A DNA stretch of 64,000 nt, taken from the NCBI GenBank assembly GCA_900473805.1, contig UCMS01000022.1, positions 1-64,000 of the forward strand. Reading direction: 5' to 3'. Within the stretch, counting starts at the first letter, position 1. Each line of letters starts with the position of its first letter. The notes under the pieces were generated by a model. It was not told the origin of the DNA. It searched no databases and was given only the letters and a program-made list of their open reading frames with translations. The translations under genes and the position numbers were made by a program. Below, piece after piece: positions 27,336 through 38,235 of this stretch. The stretch comes from Hyphomicrobiales bacterium. Its GTDB lineage: Bacteria; Pseudomonadota; Alphaproteobacteria; Rhizobiales; Rhizobiaceae.

Positions 27336-30038
27336 ATGGTCAGTCTTGGTGGACTTGCGCGAAAGATTTTCGGCTCGTCGAACGAACGTCGCGTTCGCTC
27401 CTACCAGCCTCAGGTAGCCGCCATCGGCGCCCTTGAGGAGAAGATGAAGGCGCTGTCGGACGCAGAACTGGCCGCCAAGACGGTCGAATTCCGCGCCCAG
27501 CTCGCTGCCGGCAAGACGCTTCAGGACATACTCGTCCCGGCCTTTGCGGTGGCCCGCGAAGGTGCCCGTCGCGCGCTCGGCATGCGTCCTTTTGACGTAC
27601 AGCTGATCGGCGGTATGATCCTCAATGACAACTCCATCGCCGAGATGAAGACCGGCGAAGGCAAGACCCTCGTGGCGACCTTGGCCGTTTATCTGAACGC
27701 GCTGGCCGGCAAGGGCGTCCATGTCGTGACCGTCAACGACTACCTTGCCCGCCGCGACGCGGCCACCATGTCGAAGATGTATGGCTTCCTCGGCCTCACC
27801 ACTGGCGTCATCGTCCATGGTCTGTCCGATGACGAGCGCCGCGCGGCCTATGCCTGCGACATCACCTACGCGACGAACAACGAACTCGGCTTCGACTATC
27901 TCCGCGACAACATGAAGTATGAGCGCGCCCAGATGGTGCAGCGCGGCCACAACTTCGCGATCGTCGACGAAGTGGACTCGATCCTGGTCGACGAAGCCCG
28001 CACGCCGTTGATCATTTCCGGCCCACTGGACGACCGCTCGGATCTCTACAACACGATCGATGCCTTCATTCCGGTCCTCTCGGAAGAAGACTACGAGATC
28101 GATGAAAAGCAGCGTTCGGCCAACTTCTCCGAAGTCGGAACGGAAAAGCTCGAAAACCTGCTGCGTCAGGCCGGCCTTCTCAAGGGCGAGAGCCTCTACG
28201 ACGTTGAAAACGTTGCGATCGTTCACCACATCAACAACGCGCTGAAGGCCCACAAGCTCTTCCAGCGCGACAAGGACTACATCGTCCGCAACGGCGAAAT
28301 CGTCATCATCGACGAATTCACCGGCCGCATGATGCCGGGCCGCCGTTATTCGGAAGGCCAGCACCAGGCGCTTGAAGCCAAGGAAAAGGTCCAGATCCAG
28401 CCCGAGAACCAGACGCTCGCCTCGATCACCTTCCAGAACTATTTCCGCATGTACAAGAAGCTGGCCGGCATGACCGGTACGGCGGCAACCGAAGCGGAAG
28501 AATTCGCCAACATCTACGGTCTCGAAGTCGTCGAAGTCCCGACCAACCTGCCGATCAAGCGTATCGACGAGGACGACGAGGTCTACCGGACGGTCGAGGA
28601 AAAGTTCAAGGCGATCATTGAGGAGATCAAGACCGCCAATGGCCGCGGCCAGCCCGTGCTCGTCGGCACCACCTCGATCGAAAAGTCCGAACTGCTCGCC
28701 AACATGCTGAGCCAGTCCGGCTTCAAGGACTTCAAGGTCCTGAACGCCCGCTATCACGAGCAGGAAGCCTATATCGTCTCCCAGGCCGGCGTCCCCGGCG
28801 CCGTCACGATCGCGACCAACATGGCCGGCCGCGGTACTGACATCCAGCTCGGCGGCAACCTGGAAATGCGTCTCGAACACGAACTGGCCGAAATCGAGCC
28901 GGGTCCGGAGCGCGACGCCAAGGCCGAAGCCATCAAGGCCGAAATCGCTGCCCTCAAGCAGAAGTCGCTCGAAGCCGGCGGTCTCTATGTGATTGCCACC
29001 GAACGCCACGAAAGCCGCCGTATCGACAACCAGCTGCGCGGTCGCTCGGGCCGTCAGGGCGACCCTGGCCGTTCGAAGTTCTACCTGTCGCTCCAGGACG
29101 ACCTGATGCGCATCTTCGGCTCCGACCGCATGGACGGCATGCTGCAGAAGCTGGGTCTGAAGGACGGCGAAGCCATCGTCCATCCCTGGATCAACAAGGC
29201 CCTCGAACGCGCCCAGAAGAAGGTCGAAGCCCGCAACTTCGACATCCGCAAGAACCTTCTGAAGTATGACGACGTCATCAACGACCAGCGCAAGGTCATC
29301 TTCGAGCAGCGCATCGAGCTGATGGACGCGACTGACGTGTCCGCGACCGTCACCGACATGCGCCACGAAGTCATCGAGACCATGGTCGGCATCCACATTC
29401 CCGAAACCGCCTATGTCGAACAGTGGGATGTCGCCGGCCTCAAGCAGAAGGTTGCGATGACCCTCAATCTCGACCTGCCGGTCGAGGCCTGGGCGGCCGA
29501 AGAAGGCATTGCCGAAGACGACATCTACAACCGCATCATGGAAGCCGCCGACAAGGCCTATGCCGACAAGGCCGAGCGCTTCGGCGCCGAACTGATGGCC
29601 TATGTCGAGCGCTCCGTCGTGCTGCAGACCATCGACAACCTGTGGCGCGAGCACATCGTCAACCTCGATCATCTGCGCTCGGTCGTCGGTTTCCGCGGCT
29701 ACGCCCAGCGCGACCCGCTGCAGGAATACAAGGCCGAAGCCTTCGAGCTCTTCCAGGCCCTGCTCGCCAACCTGCGCGACGCGGTGACCACGCAGATGTC
29801 CCGCGTCGAGCTCGTGCGTGAAGCACCGCCGGCACCGACCCCGCCGCCGGTCATGGAAGGTCATCATCTCGACGCCACCACCGGCGAGGACGACTTTGCC
29901 GAAGGTTCCCAGGTGGCCCCGCAGAACCGCGACCCGCAGGACCCCAAGACCTGGGGCACGGTCGGCCGCAACGAGGCCTGCCCCTGCGGCTCGGGCAAGA
30001 AGTACAAGCATTGCCACGGCGCCTTCGAAAGCGCCTGA
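27336..30038 (+). CDS. secA: Preprotein translocase ATPase SecA
   Basis: Motor of the Sec pathway, driving proteins through SecYEG. It is 900 residues, the usual length. The DEAD-type Walker A MKTGEGKT (Lys110), the [15 protein letters not shown] box and the helical scaffold and wing domains follow in order. The C-terminal zinc/SecB-binding motif ([14 protein letters not shown]) is intact. AAAGGA precedes the ATG. A strong terminator follows it. Confidence 0.98.
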   Translation: MVSLGGLARKIFGSSNERRVRSYQPQVAAIGALEEKMKALSDAELAAKTVEFRAQLAAGKTLQDILVPAFAVAREGARRALGMRPFDVQLIGGMILNDNSIAEMKTGEGKTLVATLAVYLNALAGKGVHVVTVNDYLARRDAATMSKMYGFLGLTTGVIVHGLSDDERRAAYACDITYATNNELGFDYLRDNMKYERAQMVQRGHNFAIVDEVDSILVDEARTPLIISGPLDDRSDLYNTIDAFIPVLSEEDYEIDEKQRSANFSEVGTEKLENLLRQAGLLKGESLYDVENVAIVHHINNALKAHKLFQRDKDYIVRNGEIVIIDEFTGRMMPGRRYSEGQHQALEAKEKVQIQPENQTLASITFQNYFRMYKKLAGMTGTAATEAEEFANIYGLEVVEVPTNLPIKRIDEDDEVYRTVEEKFKAIIEEIKTANGRGQPVLVGTTSIEKSELLANMLSQSGFKDFKVLNARYHEQEAYIVSQAGVPGAVTIATNMAGRGTDIQLGGNLEMRLEHELAEIEPGPERDAKAEAIKAEIAALKQKSLEAGGLYVIATERHESRRIDNQLRGRSGRQGDPGRSKFYLSLQDDLMRIFGSDRMDGMLQKLGLKDGEAIVHPWINKALERAQKKVEARNFDIRKNLLKYDDVINDQRKVIFEQRIELMDATDVSATVTDMRHEVIETMVGIHIPETAYVEQWDVAGLKQKVAMTLNLDLPVEAWAAEEGIAEDDIYNRIMEAADKAYADKAERFGAELMAYVERSVVLQTIDNLWREHIVNLDHLRSVVGFRGYAQRDPLQEYKAEAFELFQALLANLRDAVTTQMSRVELVREAPPAPTPPPVMEGHHLDATTGEDDFAEGSQVAPQNRDPQDPKTWGTVGRNEACPCGSGKKYKHCHGAFESA

Positions 30039-30064
30039 CCTCTGAGCTCATCCTGAAACGCCTG

Positions 30065-30095
30065 AAACGCCCGCGCAATGTCGCGGGCGTTTTGC
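30065..30095 (+). terminator. Rho-independent terminator of secA
   Basis: A perfect 11-bp stem (AAACGCCCGCG at 30065-30075 with CGCGGGCGTTT at 30082-30092), a 6-base loop and a following T-rich tract lie 27 bases after the secA stop. Confidence 0.9.
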
Positions 30096-30209
30096 GTTTT
30101 GGCAGCATTCTGGCAAAGCCCGGCGATCGGACCTAAAACAGATCTCGGGTGATTCCCTGGTCTTGCCAGCTGGCAGCCATAGGGGAAGCGGAACGGTCAC
30201 GGGGACAAG

Positions 30210-32351
30210 ATGGCGAAGCTGACGGCGGAACAGATCCTCTTCAAGGCAAACGCCTACGCAAAGAAGGGCGAGTTCAGCGAGGCTCGCCAGCTTTATCGCG
30301 TCGTTCTCCAGGCACAACCGAACAACAAGCCGGCCAAGCAGGGGCTGGCCCGCCTCGACGCCATGGCACCGGAAACGCCACAACCACCGGCAGACCTCAT
30401 CACTGCACTGGCTGCAGCCTACAATGCCGGCCGCATCACATCCGTCGAACCGCAGATCGCCGCCGCTCTGCGCCAGTATCCCGCCTCGTTTCTGCTCTGG
30501 AACATCGAGGGTCTGAGACTGCGTGCCGTGGCACAGTATGAGCGGGCGGCAAGCGCCTTTACCGAGGTCACGCGGCTGGAACCGGGTTATGCCGACGGCT
30601 ATAACAATCTCGGCATCACCCTCATCGATCTCGGCAAACCCCAGGCGGCGGAGGAGGCACTGGCGAGCGCCGTTGCCCTGCGCCCCGACTATCCCGAGGG
30701 CCACAACAATCTCGGCAATGCCTTGAAAGCGCAGGGTAAGCTCAGTGCGGCCATGCGCTGTTACGAAAAGGCTCTCCAGTTGCGCCCCGATTTTGCGGAA
30801 GCCCACAGCAATCTCGGCAGCGCCCACCGCGAACGCGGCAATCTCGATCCGGCCGTCGCCCACCTGCGCCGTGCGGTGGCGGAAAGGCCGGATTTTGTCG
30901 ATGCCTATGTCCATCTGGCATCCGCATTGAAAGACCAGGGCCAAATCACCGCCGCCATCGACAGTCTTGCACGCGCTGTCGAGCTCAAGCCGGACCACCA
31001 GGTGGCAAAGGGTCAGCTCCTGCATTTGCGCCAGCACGCCTGTGACTGGACCCGCACGAGCGAAATGACGGCGGCGCTACCCACCCTCGGTCTCCTCGGC
31101 GCAAGTGTGCCCCCTTTCACGACGCTCGCGATGGAAGACAATCCGGAGCGCCAGAAATTGCGCTCCATCAACTGGCGCAAGCAGACCTATCGTCAGCATC
31201 CTCAAACCCTTCCGCCTGCGGTGGCAGAACGACCCGAGAAGCTGCGCATCGGCTATTTCAGTGCCGATTTCCATGACCACGCGACCTTGTTCCTGATGGC
31301 CGGCCTGCTGCGTGAGCACGACAGATCCCGCTTCGAGGTCCGCGCCTACAGCTATGGTCGGCACAAGAAGGGCATCTGGCGGGATCAAATGCTCGGCCAC
31401 GTGGATCATTTCGCCGATGCTCATGCCCTGGACGACGATGACATCGTCCGGCTGGCACGGCAGGATCGGCTGGACATTGCAATCGATCTGAAGGGATACA
31501 CCGGCGACACCCGCAGCGAAGTCTTCGCCTCGCGCCTCGCCCCCGTCCAGATCGCCTATCTCGGCTACCCCGGCACCATGGGCGCGGATTTCATCGACTA
31601 CATGATTGCCGATCCCATCGTGATTCCGCCAAAGGAGCGCTCCGCCTACACCGAACACGTCATCTATCTGCCGCACACTTACCAGCCGACGGACGATCAG
31701 CGACACATCCCGGAAACATCCACCACCCGCGCGGATTTCGGTCTGCCCGAAGACGCCTTCGTTTTCTGCAGCTTCAACAACAACTACAAGATCGGCCCCG
31801 CGGAATTCGATGTCTGGATGCGGCTCTTGCACGCGGTGCCGACGGGCGTGCTCTGGCTGTTGCGGTCAAATCCCGCAGCCGAGGTCAATCTGCGCCGTGA
31901 AGCGCAAGCGCGCGGGATTGTCGCAGACCGCCTCGTCTTTGCCGAGAAAATGGAGCACGCGGCCCATCTCGCACGGCACCGCCATGCCGACCTCTTCCTC
32001 GACACCTTCAACTACAATGCCCATACGACTGCGAGCGACGCGCTGTGGGCCGGCCTGCCGCTGGTGACCAAACGCGGCCGCCAGTTCTCCGCTCGGGTGG
32101 CAGCAAGCCTCCTGTGTGCGATCGGCTTGGTCGATCTGGTCACGGAAACTGAAGAGGCCTACGAGACCCTGATTTTGAGCCTCGCTCAGGATCCGGCCCA
32201 TCTGAAGGACATCAAGACGAGGCTCGCCGCCAACCGGCAAAGCCATCCCCTTTTCGATACGAAGCGTTACACACGCGATTTCGAGGCCGGCCTTGAAGAG
32301 GCCCATCGACGTTACCGCGATGGTCTGCCCGCAGCCGACATTTCGCTCTGA
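30210..32351 (+). CDS. TPR glycosyltransferase family 41 (SPINDLY / O-GlcNAc-transferase type)
   Basis: A cytoplasmic 713-residue protein. Residues ~1-275 form tandem TPRs (repeats such as ADGYNNLGITLIDLGKPQAA), and ~340-705 form the GT41 catalytic region (DLKGYTGDTRS, IAYLGYPGTMGADFIDY, HTTASDALWAGLPLVT). Relatives add a single sugar to Ser/Thr of proteins; bacterial members have glycosylated substrates such as adhesins or flagellins in some species. The acceptor here is unknown. GGGGAC lies upstream of the ATG. It may be co-transcribed with the surface-modification genes that follow, after a 159-base gap. Confidence 0.87.
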   Translation: MAKLTAEQILFKANAYAKKGEFSEARQLYRVVLQAQPNNKPAKQGLARLDAMAPETPQPPADLITALAAAYNAGRITSVEPQIAAALRQYPASFLLWNIEGLRLRAVAQYERAASAFTEVTRLEPGYADGYNNLGITLIDLGKPQAAEEALASAVALRPDYPEGHNNLGNALKAQGKLSAAMRCYEKALQLRPDFAEAHSNLGSAHRERGNLDPAVAHLRRAVAERPDFVDAYVHLASALKDQGQITAAIDSLARAVELKPDHQVAKGQLLHLRQHACDWTRTSEMTAALPTLGLLGASVPPFTTLAMEDNPERQKLRSINWRKQTYRQHPQTLPPAVAERPEKLRIGYFSADFHDHATLFLMAGLLREHDRSRFEVRAYSYGRHKKGIWRDQMLGHVDHFADAHALDDDDIVRLARQDRLDIAIDLKGYTGDTRSEVFASRLAPVQIAYLGYPGTMGADFIDYMIADPIVIPPKERSAYTEHVIYLPHTYQPTDDQRHIPETSTTRADFGLPEDAFVFCSFNNNYKIGPAEFDVWMRLLHAVPTGVLWLLRSNPAAEVNLRREAQARGIVADRLVFAEKMEHAAHLARHRHADLFLDTFNYNAHTTASDALWAGLPLVTKRGRQFSARVAASLLCAIGLVDLVTETEEAYETLILSLAQDPAHLKDIKTRLAANRQSHPLFDTKRYTRDFEAGLEEAHRRYRDGLPAADISL

Positions 32352-32510
32352 CCACCCCTATGACCGATCGGGCTCCGGCATACCGGACGGTCGGTGAAGG
32401 CCGCCGTCGCGCATTCAAGCTTGAAGCTTTCTAAACCTTTGACTGCAAAAGTGCCCCGAGATCGGTGTGGTCTTCAATCCCGCCAGGTCTTCTTCCAACG
32501 GGGGCGATGC

Positions 32511-33716
32511 ATGTCAGGTGCGCCGGGGCGCGAGCATCACTGGGATTCCCTGCGAGCTCTGCTGATGCTGCTCGGCATCCCCTATCACGCCGCCATGGCC
32601 TACAACACCCGTGTCCTCTGGGACGTCCAGTCGCTGGAGAAAAGCGAAGCCCTGACCTTTCTCAGCGGTTTCCTCGTGACCTTCCGCATGCCGGCTTTCT
32701 TCATCGTCGCCGGTTATTTCGCCGCGATGCTGCTCGCGCGCCGCCCACCCCTGGCGTGGTTGCGGAGCCGCTTCATCCGCCTCGGCCTACCCTTCCTGAC
32801 AGGCCTGGTCCTGCTTGCCCCGCCACAGCTCTTCTTCATCGACCTGAAGGATGCGCTGAATGGCGTTCTGACCATGCCGCAGGCCATGAACCGGGCGGCC
32901 CATGACATCACCCATCCCGGCTTCGGCTGGATTATGCATCTCTGGTTCCTGCCGGCACTCCTCGCCTACAGCACTCTGATCGCACTTTCTGCCTTCTGGG
33001 CCGAAGCAGCCGGCCTGATGCCCCAACTTCGCCGGGCTGCAGACGCCGTTACCCGGCATCGGAGCCTCGTGCTGCCGGTCGTGCTTGTCTTCGCCATGTC
33101 CTGGGAAATCGCGATCGCTCTGACCCACACCTATTTCATGGCCCGGCCCTCCGGCTTTGCCTTTCTCGTGGCCCATGGCGTGGATCCCTATCTCCGTTAT
33201 TTGCCCTTTTTCCTGCTCGGCGTCGTCATGCGCGCCGTCCCGGATCTCCGCCCGTCCCTGATCTGGCAGGGCGGCTGGGTCTTGCCCGTGTTTGCCATAA
33301 CGGCCGCGAGCGCCGCGTCCCTCCTGCGCGGCCGAACGGGCCTCGAACTTGAGATCCTCTACAACGCTGCCGATGCCATCGCAGCGATCCTGATGAGCGC
33401 CCTGCTGATCGGCTGCGCCAACCGCTTCTGGAACCGCCAGGACCAGAGGGTCGACCGCATCGTCGATGCCTCCTTCACCATCTACCTCCTGCATCATCCG
33501 CTGATCTACGCGCTGGTTACCCTCTTCCTTCTGGTCGCCTGGCCCCCGGTCGTCGAATTCGTCATAGTGTGCCTGTCGACGCTGGCGCTCTCCTACGCGG
33601 CGCACCGGATCCTCAGGAGAAGCCGACTGGCCCTTTTTCTCTTCAACGGTCTTCCATTGCACCCGACACCCCCTTCCACGACCCCGCCCATCACCGCCGA
33701 GGGCACACTTCGTTAA
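32511..33716 (+). CDS. Integral membrane acyltransferase (acyltransferase 3 / OpgC-like)
   Basis: A 401-residue membrane protein with about ten hydrophobic segments. It opens with the family motif REHHWDSLRALLMLLGIPYHAA, where the Arg/His region carries the catalytic His. Relatives O-acylate glucans, lipopolysaccharide or exopolysaccharide, often with acetyl or succinyl groups. The start at 32511 is 6 bases after another ATG; an extension from 32394 has no support. Its place between the GT41 gene and the flippase suggests surface-glycan decoration (inference). Confidence 0.82.
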   Translation: MSGAPGREHHWDSLRALLMLLGIPYHAAMAYNTRVLWDVQSLEKSEALTFLSGFLVTFRMPAFFIVAGYFAAMLLARRPPLAWLRSRFIRLGLPFLTGLVLLAPPQLFFIDLKDALNGVLTMPQAMNRAAHDITHPGFGWIMHLWFLPALLAYSTLIALSAFWAEAAGLMPQLRRAADAVTRHRSLVLPVVLVFAMSWEIAIALTHTYFMARPSGFAFLVAHGVDPYLRYLPFFLLGVVMRAVPDLRPSLIWQGGWVLPVFAITAASAASLLRGRTGLELEILYNAADAIAAILMSALLIGCANRFWNRQDQRVDRIVDASFTIYLLHHPLIYALVTLFLLVAWPPVVEFVIVCLSTLALSYAAHRILRRSRLALFLFNGLPLHPTPPSTTPPITAEGTLR

Positions 33717-33777
33717 CCCTGATGTGTCAACACTTGGGACCACGCCCGTCCCTGTGAGAAGTATTGCGTTCGTCACG

Positions 33778-35172
33778 ATGACTGTTCTGGAAGCAGCGGA
33801 GAAATGGTTGCCCGCAGGTCAGGTTCTGGCCCGCGTGCTCCGTGCTGAAGACGACCAGTCCCGCGCCAGGCTGATGGCCATGGTCGCCTTCGCCATCCGG
33901 ATTTTGAGCGCTGCGATCGCATTCGTGTCCCAGATCATCCAGGCGCGGCTGATGGGCGAATTCGAATACGGCATCTTTGTCTTCGTCTGGGTCCTCGTGG
34001 TGCTCGCCGGCAATTTTTCCTGCCTCGGCTTCCCCACCGCCCTCATCCGCTTCCTGCCGCAATATGATCTCGACAAGGCCGAGGACGAAATCCGCGGCCT
34101 TACCATGACCGCCCGCGTCTTCGCCATGCTGAGCGCCAGCGCCTTCGTGCTGATCGGCGTCGCCGCCCTCCATTTCTTCGAAGACAAGATCGAGACCTAT
34201 TACCTCGTTCCTCTCTTCCTCGCTCTCTTTGCTTTGCCGATGATTGCGCTCGGTGACGTTCTTGACGGCACCGCACGCGCCAATCGCTGGCCGGTCGTCG
34301 CGATGAGCCCGACCTACATCATCCGCCCGACTTTGATCCTCGTCTTCATGCTGGCAGCCGTCAGCCTCGGCGCACCGGCAACCGCCGCGACAGCGCTGCA
34401 GGCCGCCTTGGCCGCCACCTATGTCACCACACTCGGCCAGTTCCTGACCATCGACCGCCGCCTGGTTCGGCGCTACGAAAAGGGTGCGCGCAAGATCGAT
34501 TTCCTCGCCTGGTTCCGGGTTGCCTTCCCGATCTTCCTGATCGAGGGCTTCGGCTTCCTGCTCACCAATTCCGACGTCATCGTTGTCGGCTTCTATCTTC
34601 CTCCCGATCAGGTCGCCGTCTATTTCGCCGCAGCCAAAACCATGGCGCTGGTGCAGTTCGTTTTCTTCGCCGTCAAAGCCGGTGCCACGCCGCGCTTTTC
34701 TGCCCTGATGGCGGAAGGGGACCGCACAGGTCTTGCCGCCTTTGCCGGGACTGCCGCCCGCTGGACCTTCTGGCCCTCGGTCGCCGTCGGTGCCCTTGTT
34801 CTGCTCCTCGGAGAATTTCTGCTCGGCATGTTCGGCCCCGCTTTCACCGCAGGCTACATGCTGATGGTCATCCTCTTTGCCGGCAATATGGCGAAAGCCA
34901 TGGTGGGTCCTGCCGAAATGCTGCTGACCATGGCCGGCCGGCAGAAGCTCTGCGTCGGCGTCTATTTCCTGGCGCTCGCCACCAATATCGGCCTCAACGT
35001 ATCGCTGATCCCGCATTTGGGCCTCGCCGGCGCCGCCATCGCGACCGCCAGTGCCATGGCTATCGAGGCCGTCCTGCTCCACTGGACGGTCCGCCGCGCG
35101 CTCGGCGTCGTCGTCTTTGCCTTTGCCGATCCGCTCGCCCTGATGCGCAGAATGGAGGCGAAAACAGCATGA
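33778..35172 (+). CDS. Polysaccharide flippase-like membrane protein (MOP superfamily)
   Basis: A 464-residue protein with 12 or more membrane segments, of the Wzx / MurJ-like oligosaccharide exporter type. A short amphipathic N-terminus precedes SRARLMAMVAFAIRILSAAI. Such proteins flip lipid-linked sugars across the inner membrane. The start is uncertain: the ATG at 33778 has a weak ribosome site, and a GTG at 33724 would add 18 residues. Its stop overlaps the next gene by 4 bases, so the two products probably work together. Confidence 0.8.
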   Translation: MTVLEAAEKWLPAGQVLARVLRAEDDQSRARLMAMVAFAIRILSAAIAFVSQIIQARLMGEFEYGIFVFVWVLVVLAGNFSCLGFPTALIRFLPQYDLDKAEDEIRGLTMTARVFAMLSASAFVLIGVAALHFFEDKIETYYLVPLFLALFALPMIALGDVLDGTARANRWPVVAMSPTYIIRPTLILVFMLAAVSLGAPATAATALQAALAATYVTTLGQFLTIDRRLVRRYEKGARKIDFLAWFRVAFPIFLIEGFGFLLTNSDVIVVGFYLPPDQVAVYFAAAKTMALVQFVFFAVKAGATPRFSALMAEGDRTGLAAFAGTAARWTFWPSVAVGALVLLLGEFLLGMFGPAFTAGYMLMVILFAGNMAKAMVGPAEMLLTMAGRQKLCVGVYFLALATNIGLNVSLIPHLGLAGAAIATASAMAIEAVLLHWTVRRALGVVVFAFADPLALMRRMEAKTA

Positions 35173-36440
35173 CCGACCGCCTCTATACGGAAAGCATGAA
35201 CAGCGGTGCAAACCGCCTGATCGGCAGTCTGACCGGTGGCGATATGCGCCAGGGCGCCGAGGCAGAATATGCGATCGGCCGCCCCGGCCGCCGTCTCAGC
35301 ATCTATCCTGGCCAGATGGGCTATGACCTCCAGGACGAACTGGAGCACCTGACCTATCGCGTCATGGAGGCCAATGTCTTCTTCGCGCCGCGCTTCCTCG
35401 CCCCAGCTATGCCGCGTCTGGAAGAGCGCCAGATCCGGCTGGCCGTGATCCGGGATGAGGACGAACGTCGCTCGCGCCTGCGCATGCTCTTTCCTTACTC
35501 GGTCGAGAAACCCGGCTTCTCCGTCGGCCCCTCGATCATGCGGGTCTGGTCGAACCCCTTCGGCCCGCTCGGCACGCCGCTTGTGGATGCAGAAGGCGCC
35601 GCCGAAACGCTGGACAACCTTCTGGACGCGATCGGCCGCCCCGAGGCCAAGCTGCCCGGCATCATCGTCTTTCCGGATCTGAGGCTCGAAGGGCGCTTCT
35701 CCCAGCTCGCTCGCGCCGTCGCCATCGGCCGCGATCTGCCGCTGACCGTCACCAACACCTATGAACGGCCCATGCTGGAGAGCCTGGAAGATGGCGAATC
35801 CTATCTGCGCGGCGCGCTCAACAAGAACCATCTGCGCGAAATGCGTAGACAGTTCCGCCTGCTCTCGGAGCTCGGCTCCGTGACCTACAATGTCGCCCGC
35901 CAGCCGGACGAAATCCGCGTGCGCATGGAGGAATTTCTGGCCCTGGAGGCGAGCGGCTGGAAGGGTCGCAAGCGCTCCGCCATGGTCAACGACCGCCTGC
36001 GCGCCGCCTTTGCACGCGAGGCGATCACCAATCTCGCCGAGGCCGACCAGGTTCGCATTCACACGCTCGATCTGGATGGTCGCGCCATCGCCTCGATGGT
36101 CGTCTTCATCATGGCCGGCGAAGCCTATACCTGGAAGACCGCCTTCGACGAAACCTATGCCCGCTACTCGCCAGGCAAGCTGCTCGTGGCCGATTTGACG
36201 GAATGGCATCTCGACGACGCCAACATCCAGCGCACGGACAGCTGCGCCATGCCCGATCACCCGATCATGGCCCGTTTCTGGAAGGAGCGGGAAGCGATGG
36301 GGACGCTGGTTGTCGGCCTGCGCTCCAATGCCGACCGCGACGTCCGTCAGGTAGGCGCGCAGCTGCACATGTATCGCAACACCCGCAACATCGCCCGCAT
36401 CCTGCGCGACAAGGTCCTCAACCGCCGTTTCGGCGGATGA
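35169..36440 (+). CDS. FemAB/GNAT-like acyltransferase (Acetyltransf_6 type)
   Basis: A cytoplasmic 423-residue protein. Its C-terminal part (about 225-375) matches the FemAB-like GNAT domain found with exopolysaccharide and cellulose genes: NHLREMRRQFRLLSEL, then LEASGWKGRKRSAM, then a late MIAxxWKTAFDE-like strand (YTWKTAFDETYARYSPG). The N-terminal half is probably a second, degenerate GNAT fold. It likely acylates a sugar or lipid-linked precursor for the flippase encoded just upstream (ATGA overlap). The actual donor and acceptor cannot be read from the sequence. Confidence 0.78.
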   Translation: MTDRLYTESMNSGANRLIGSLTGGDMRQGAEAEYAIGRPGRRLSIYPGQMGYDLQDELEHLTYRVMEANVFFAPRFLAPAMPRLEERQIRLAVIRDEDERRSRLRMLFPYSVEKPGFSVGPSIMRVWSNPFGPLGTPLVDAEGAAETLDNLLDAIGRPEAKLPGIIVFPDLRLEGRFSQLARAVAIGRDLPLTVTNTYERPMLESLEDGESYLRGALNKNHLREMRRQFRLLSELGSVTYNVARQPDEIRVRMEEFLALEASGWKGRKRSAMVNDRLRAAFAREAITNLAEADQVRIHTLDLDGRAIASMVVFIMAGEAYTWKTAFDETYARYSPGKLLVADLTEWHLDDANIQRTDSCAMPDHPIMARFWKEREAMGTLVVGLRSNADRDVRQVGAQLHMYRNTRNIARILRDKVLNRRFGG

Positions 36441-36481
36441 CGCGCTCATAAGTCGGCCGTCCGCCCGTGGATGGCGCGGTT

Positions 36482-38215
36482 TCAGCCTCGGCGCGCGCCG
36501 GCTGCGGCAATGATTGGATCGACGGCACCACCCTCCGGCGCAGCAGGGGCCCGGGTAAGCTCGCCATCCCGCAGGAAGCGTCGGATCACTTTGCCGCTGG
36601 TCGTCAGCGGAAGCTCGTCGACAAAATCGATCTCCCGTGGATACTCGTGCATCGACAGGCGATGTTTTACCCAATCGCGGATTTCGGCAGCGAGCTCGTC
36701 GCTCGGCTGGAAACCCGGCTGCAGAACAACGAAGGCCTTGACGATTTCAGTCCGCAGCGGATCCGGCTTGCCGATGACAGCCGCAAGCCGCACGGCGGGA
36801 TGGCCGTTCAGGCAGTCCTCGATCTCCGCCGGCCCGATGCGGTATCCCGATGAGGTGATCACATCGTCATCGCGGCCGAAGAACTGCACATAGCCCTCGG
36901 CATCCTGCCTCCCCAGATCGCCGGTCTTCATCCAGTCGCCGACGAATTTGCCTTCGGTGGCCTCGGGATTGTTCCAGTAACCGAGAAACATCACCGGATC
37001 GGGCCGCCGGATCGCGACCTGCCCAGTCTCACCGGCAGGCAGCTCGCGGCCCTGGTCGTCGATGATCGCGACCGTATGGCCCGGCACCGCCTTCCCGATG
37101 AAACCACCCTTCGTCACGCCGAGATGCGCTGCCGAGGAGAGCACGAAATTGCACTCGGTCTGTCCGTAGAATTCGTTAGGCACGAGGCCGAGCGCCGATT
37201 TGACCCATTCATACGTTTCACGCCCCAGCGATTCCCCCGCCGACCCGATGCTGCGCAGAACGAGATCATATTGCGCCCTGGGATTGTCGACCGCCTTCAG
37301 GAGCCGCAGCGCCGTCGGCGGAATGAAGGCGTTCTTGACCTTCATCTCCGCCATGATGCGAAAGGCCATATGCGGATCGAATTTTTGCGCTGGCGACGAG
37401 ACAACGGGCACGCCCAGCATCAAGGCGGGCAGGAGCGCGTTCAAAAGCCCTCCCGCCCAGGCCCAGTCAGACGGCGTCCAGATCTTGTCGCCGGGCTGCG
37501 GCAGGAATGCATGTGCCAGCTGAAAACCGGGAATATGGCCCGCCAGCACCCGATGTCCGTGCAGCGCGCCTTTGGGCGGCCCGGTGGTACCGGAGGTATA
37601 GATCATCAAGGCCGGATCATCGGGCCCGCTTTCCGCGACGGAGAAGACCGAAGGCCGGCCTTCGATCATCTCGGCGAAACCGGACGCGCCATCGACCGCC
37701 CCGTCGATCGACACGATGTCCTTGAGCGCCGTAAGCCGGCTCCGGATCGGCGCAAGCCGCGACAGACCGAAAGCATTGGTCACGACAACGCACGCACCCG
37801 CGTCCTTCAGTCGGTATTCGAGCGCCTCTTCCCCGAACAGCAAGGCCAGCGGCAGGGCAATCGCTCCCATCTTGTAGATCGCCACATGGGCAATCACCGT
37901 TTCGAAGCATTGCGGCAGCAGCAGCGCCACGCGATCACCGCGTCGGACACCAAAGCCGGAAAGCGCATGGGCGAACCGCGACGATTGCGCAGCAAGCGTG
38001 CCATAGCTCATGGCCAGATGGCGACCGTCCGGCGAGAAATGTTCAAGGCAGACCCGATCCGGCGCCCGCGCCGCCCAATCGTCGGCCACCACCCGACCGA
38101 TATTGAAATCGGCGGGGATATCCCAGCGGAAGTCGCGACGGAGATCATCATAGGTGTCGCGAGGTGTCAGCAGCATGGCCAGGGGGTCCGTGTCCTCATG
38201 CCGCTGTGCTAACAT
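36482..38215 (-). CDS. AMP-binding acyl-CoA synthetase (medium-chain / acetyl-CoA synthetase-like)
   Basis: Activates a carboxylic acid to its CoA thioester through an acyl-AMP. The 577-residue protein has the P-loop-like YTSGTTGPPKGALHGH (near residue 205), the A5-type EFYGQTECN motif, the hinge TGDLGRQD, and the C-terminal catalytic Lys in TSGKVIRRFLRDGE. The opening (DTYDDLRRDFRWDIPADFN) is typical of the ACSM-like group. Substrate chain length is not determined. It converges on the FemAB-like gene, with 41 bases between the stops. Confidence 0.88.
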   Translation of the reverse strand: MLAQRHEDTDPLAMLLTPRDTYDDLRRDFRWDIPADFNIGRVVADDWAARAPDRVCLEHFSPDGRHLAMSYGTLAAQSSRFAHALSGFGVRRGDRVALLLPQCFETVIAHVAIYKMGAIALPLALLFGEEALEYRLKDAGACVVVTNAFGLSRLAPIRSRLTALKDIVSIDGAVDGASGFAEMIEGRPSVFSVAESGPDDPALMIYTSGTTGPPKGALHGHRVLAGHIPGFQLAHAFLPQPGDKIWTPSDWAWAGGLLNALLPALMLGVPVVSSPAQKFDPHMAFRIMAEMKVKNAFIPPTALRLLKAVDNPRAQYDLVLRSIGSAGESLGRETYEWVKSALGLVPNEFYGQTECNFVLSSAAHLGVTKGGFIGKAVPGHTVAIIDDQGRELPAGETGQVAIRRPDPVMFLGYWNNPEATEGKFVGDWMKTGDLGRQDAEGYVQFFGRDDDVITSSGYRIGPAEIEDCLNGHPAVRLAAVIGKPDPLRTEIVKAFVVLQPGFQPSDELAAEIRDWVKHRLSMHEYPREIDFVDELPLTTSGKVIRRFLRDGELTRAPAAPEGGAVDPIIAAAGARRG

Positions 38216-38235
38216 TCATCTCGCACTTGCACAAT

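Noticed and set aside
27318-30017. 899-codon open frame opposite secA
   Set aside because: It is the exact shadow of secA, which has all SecA motifs. Similar long shadows lie opposite algG, the Sel1 genes, the flippase and the phosphomannomutase gene, and were left out for the same reason.
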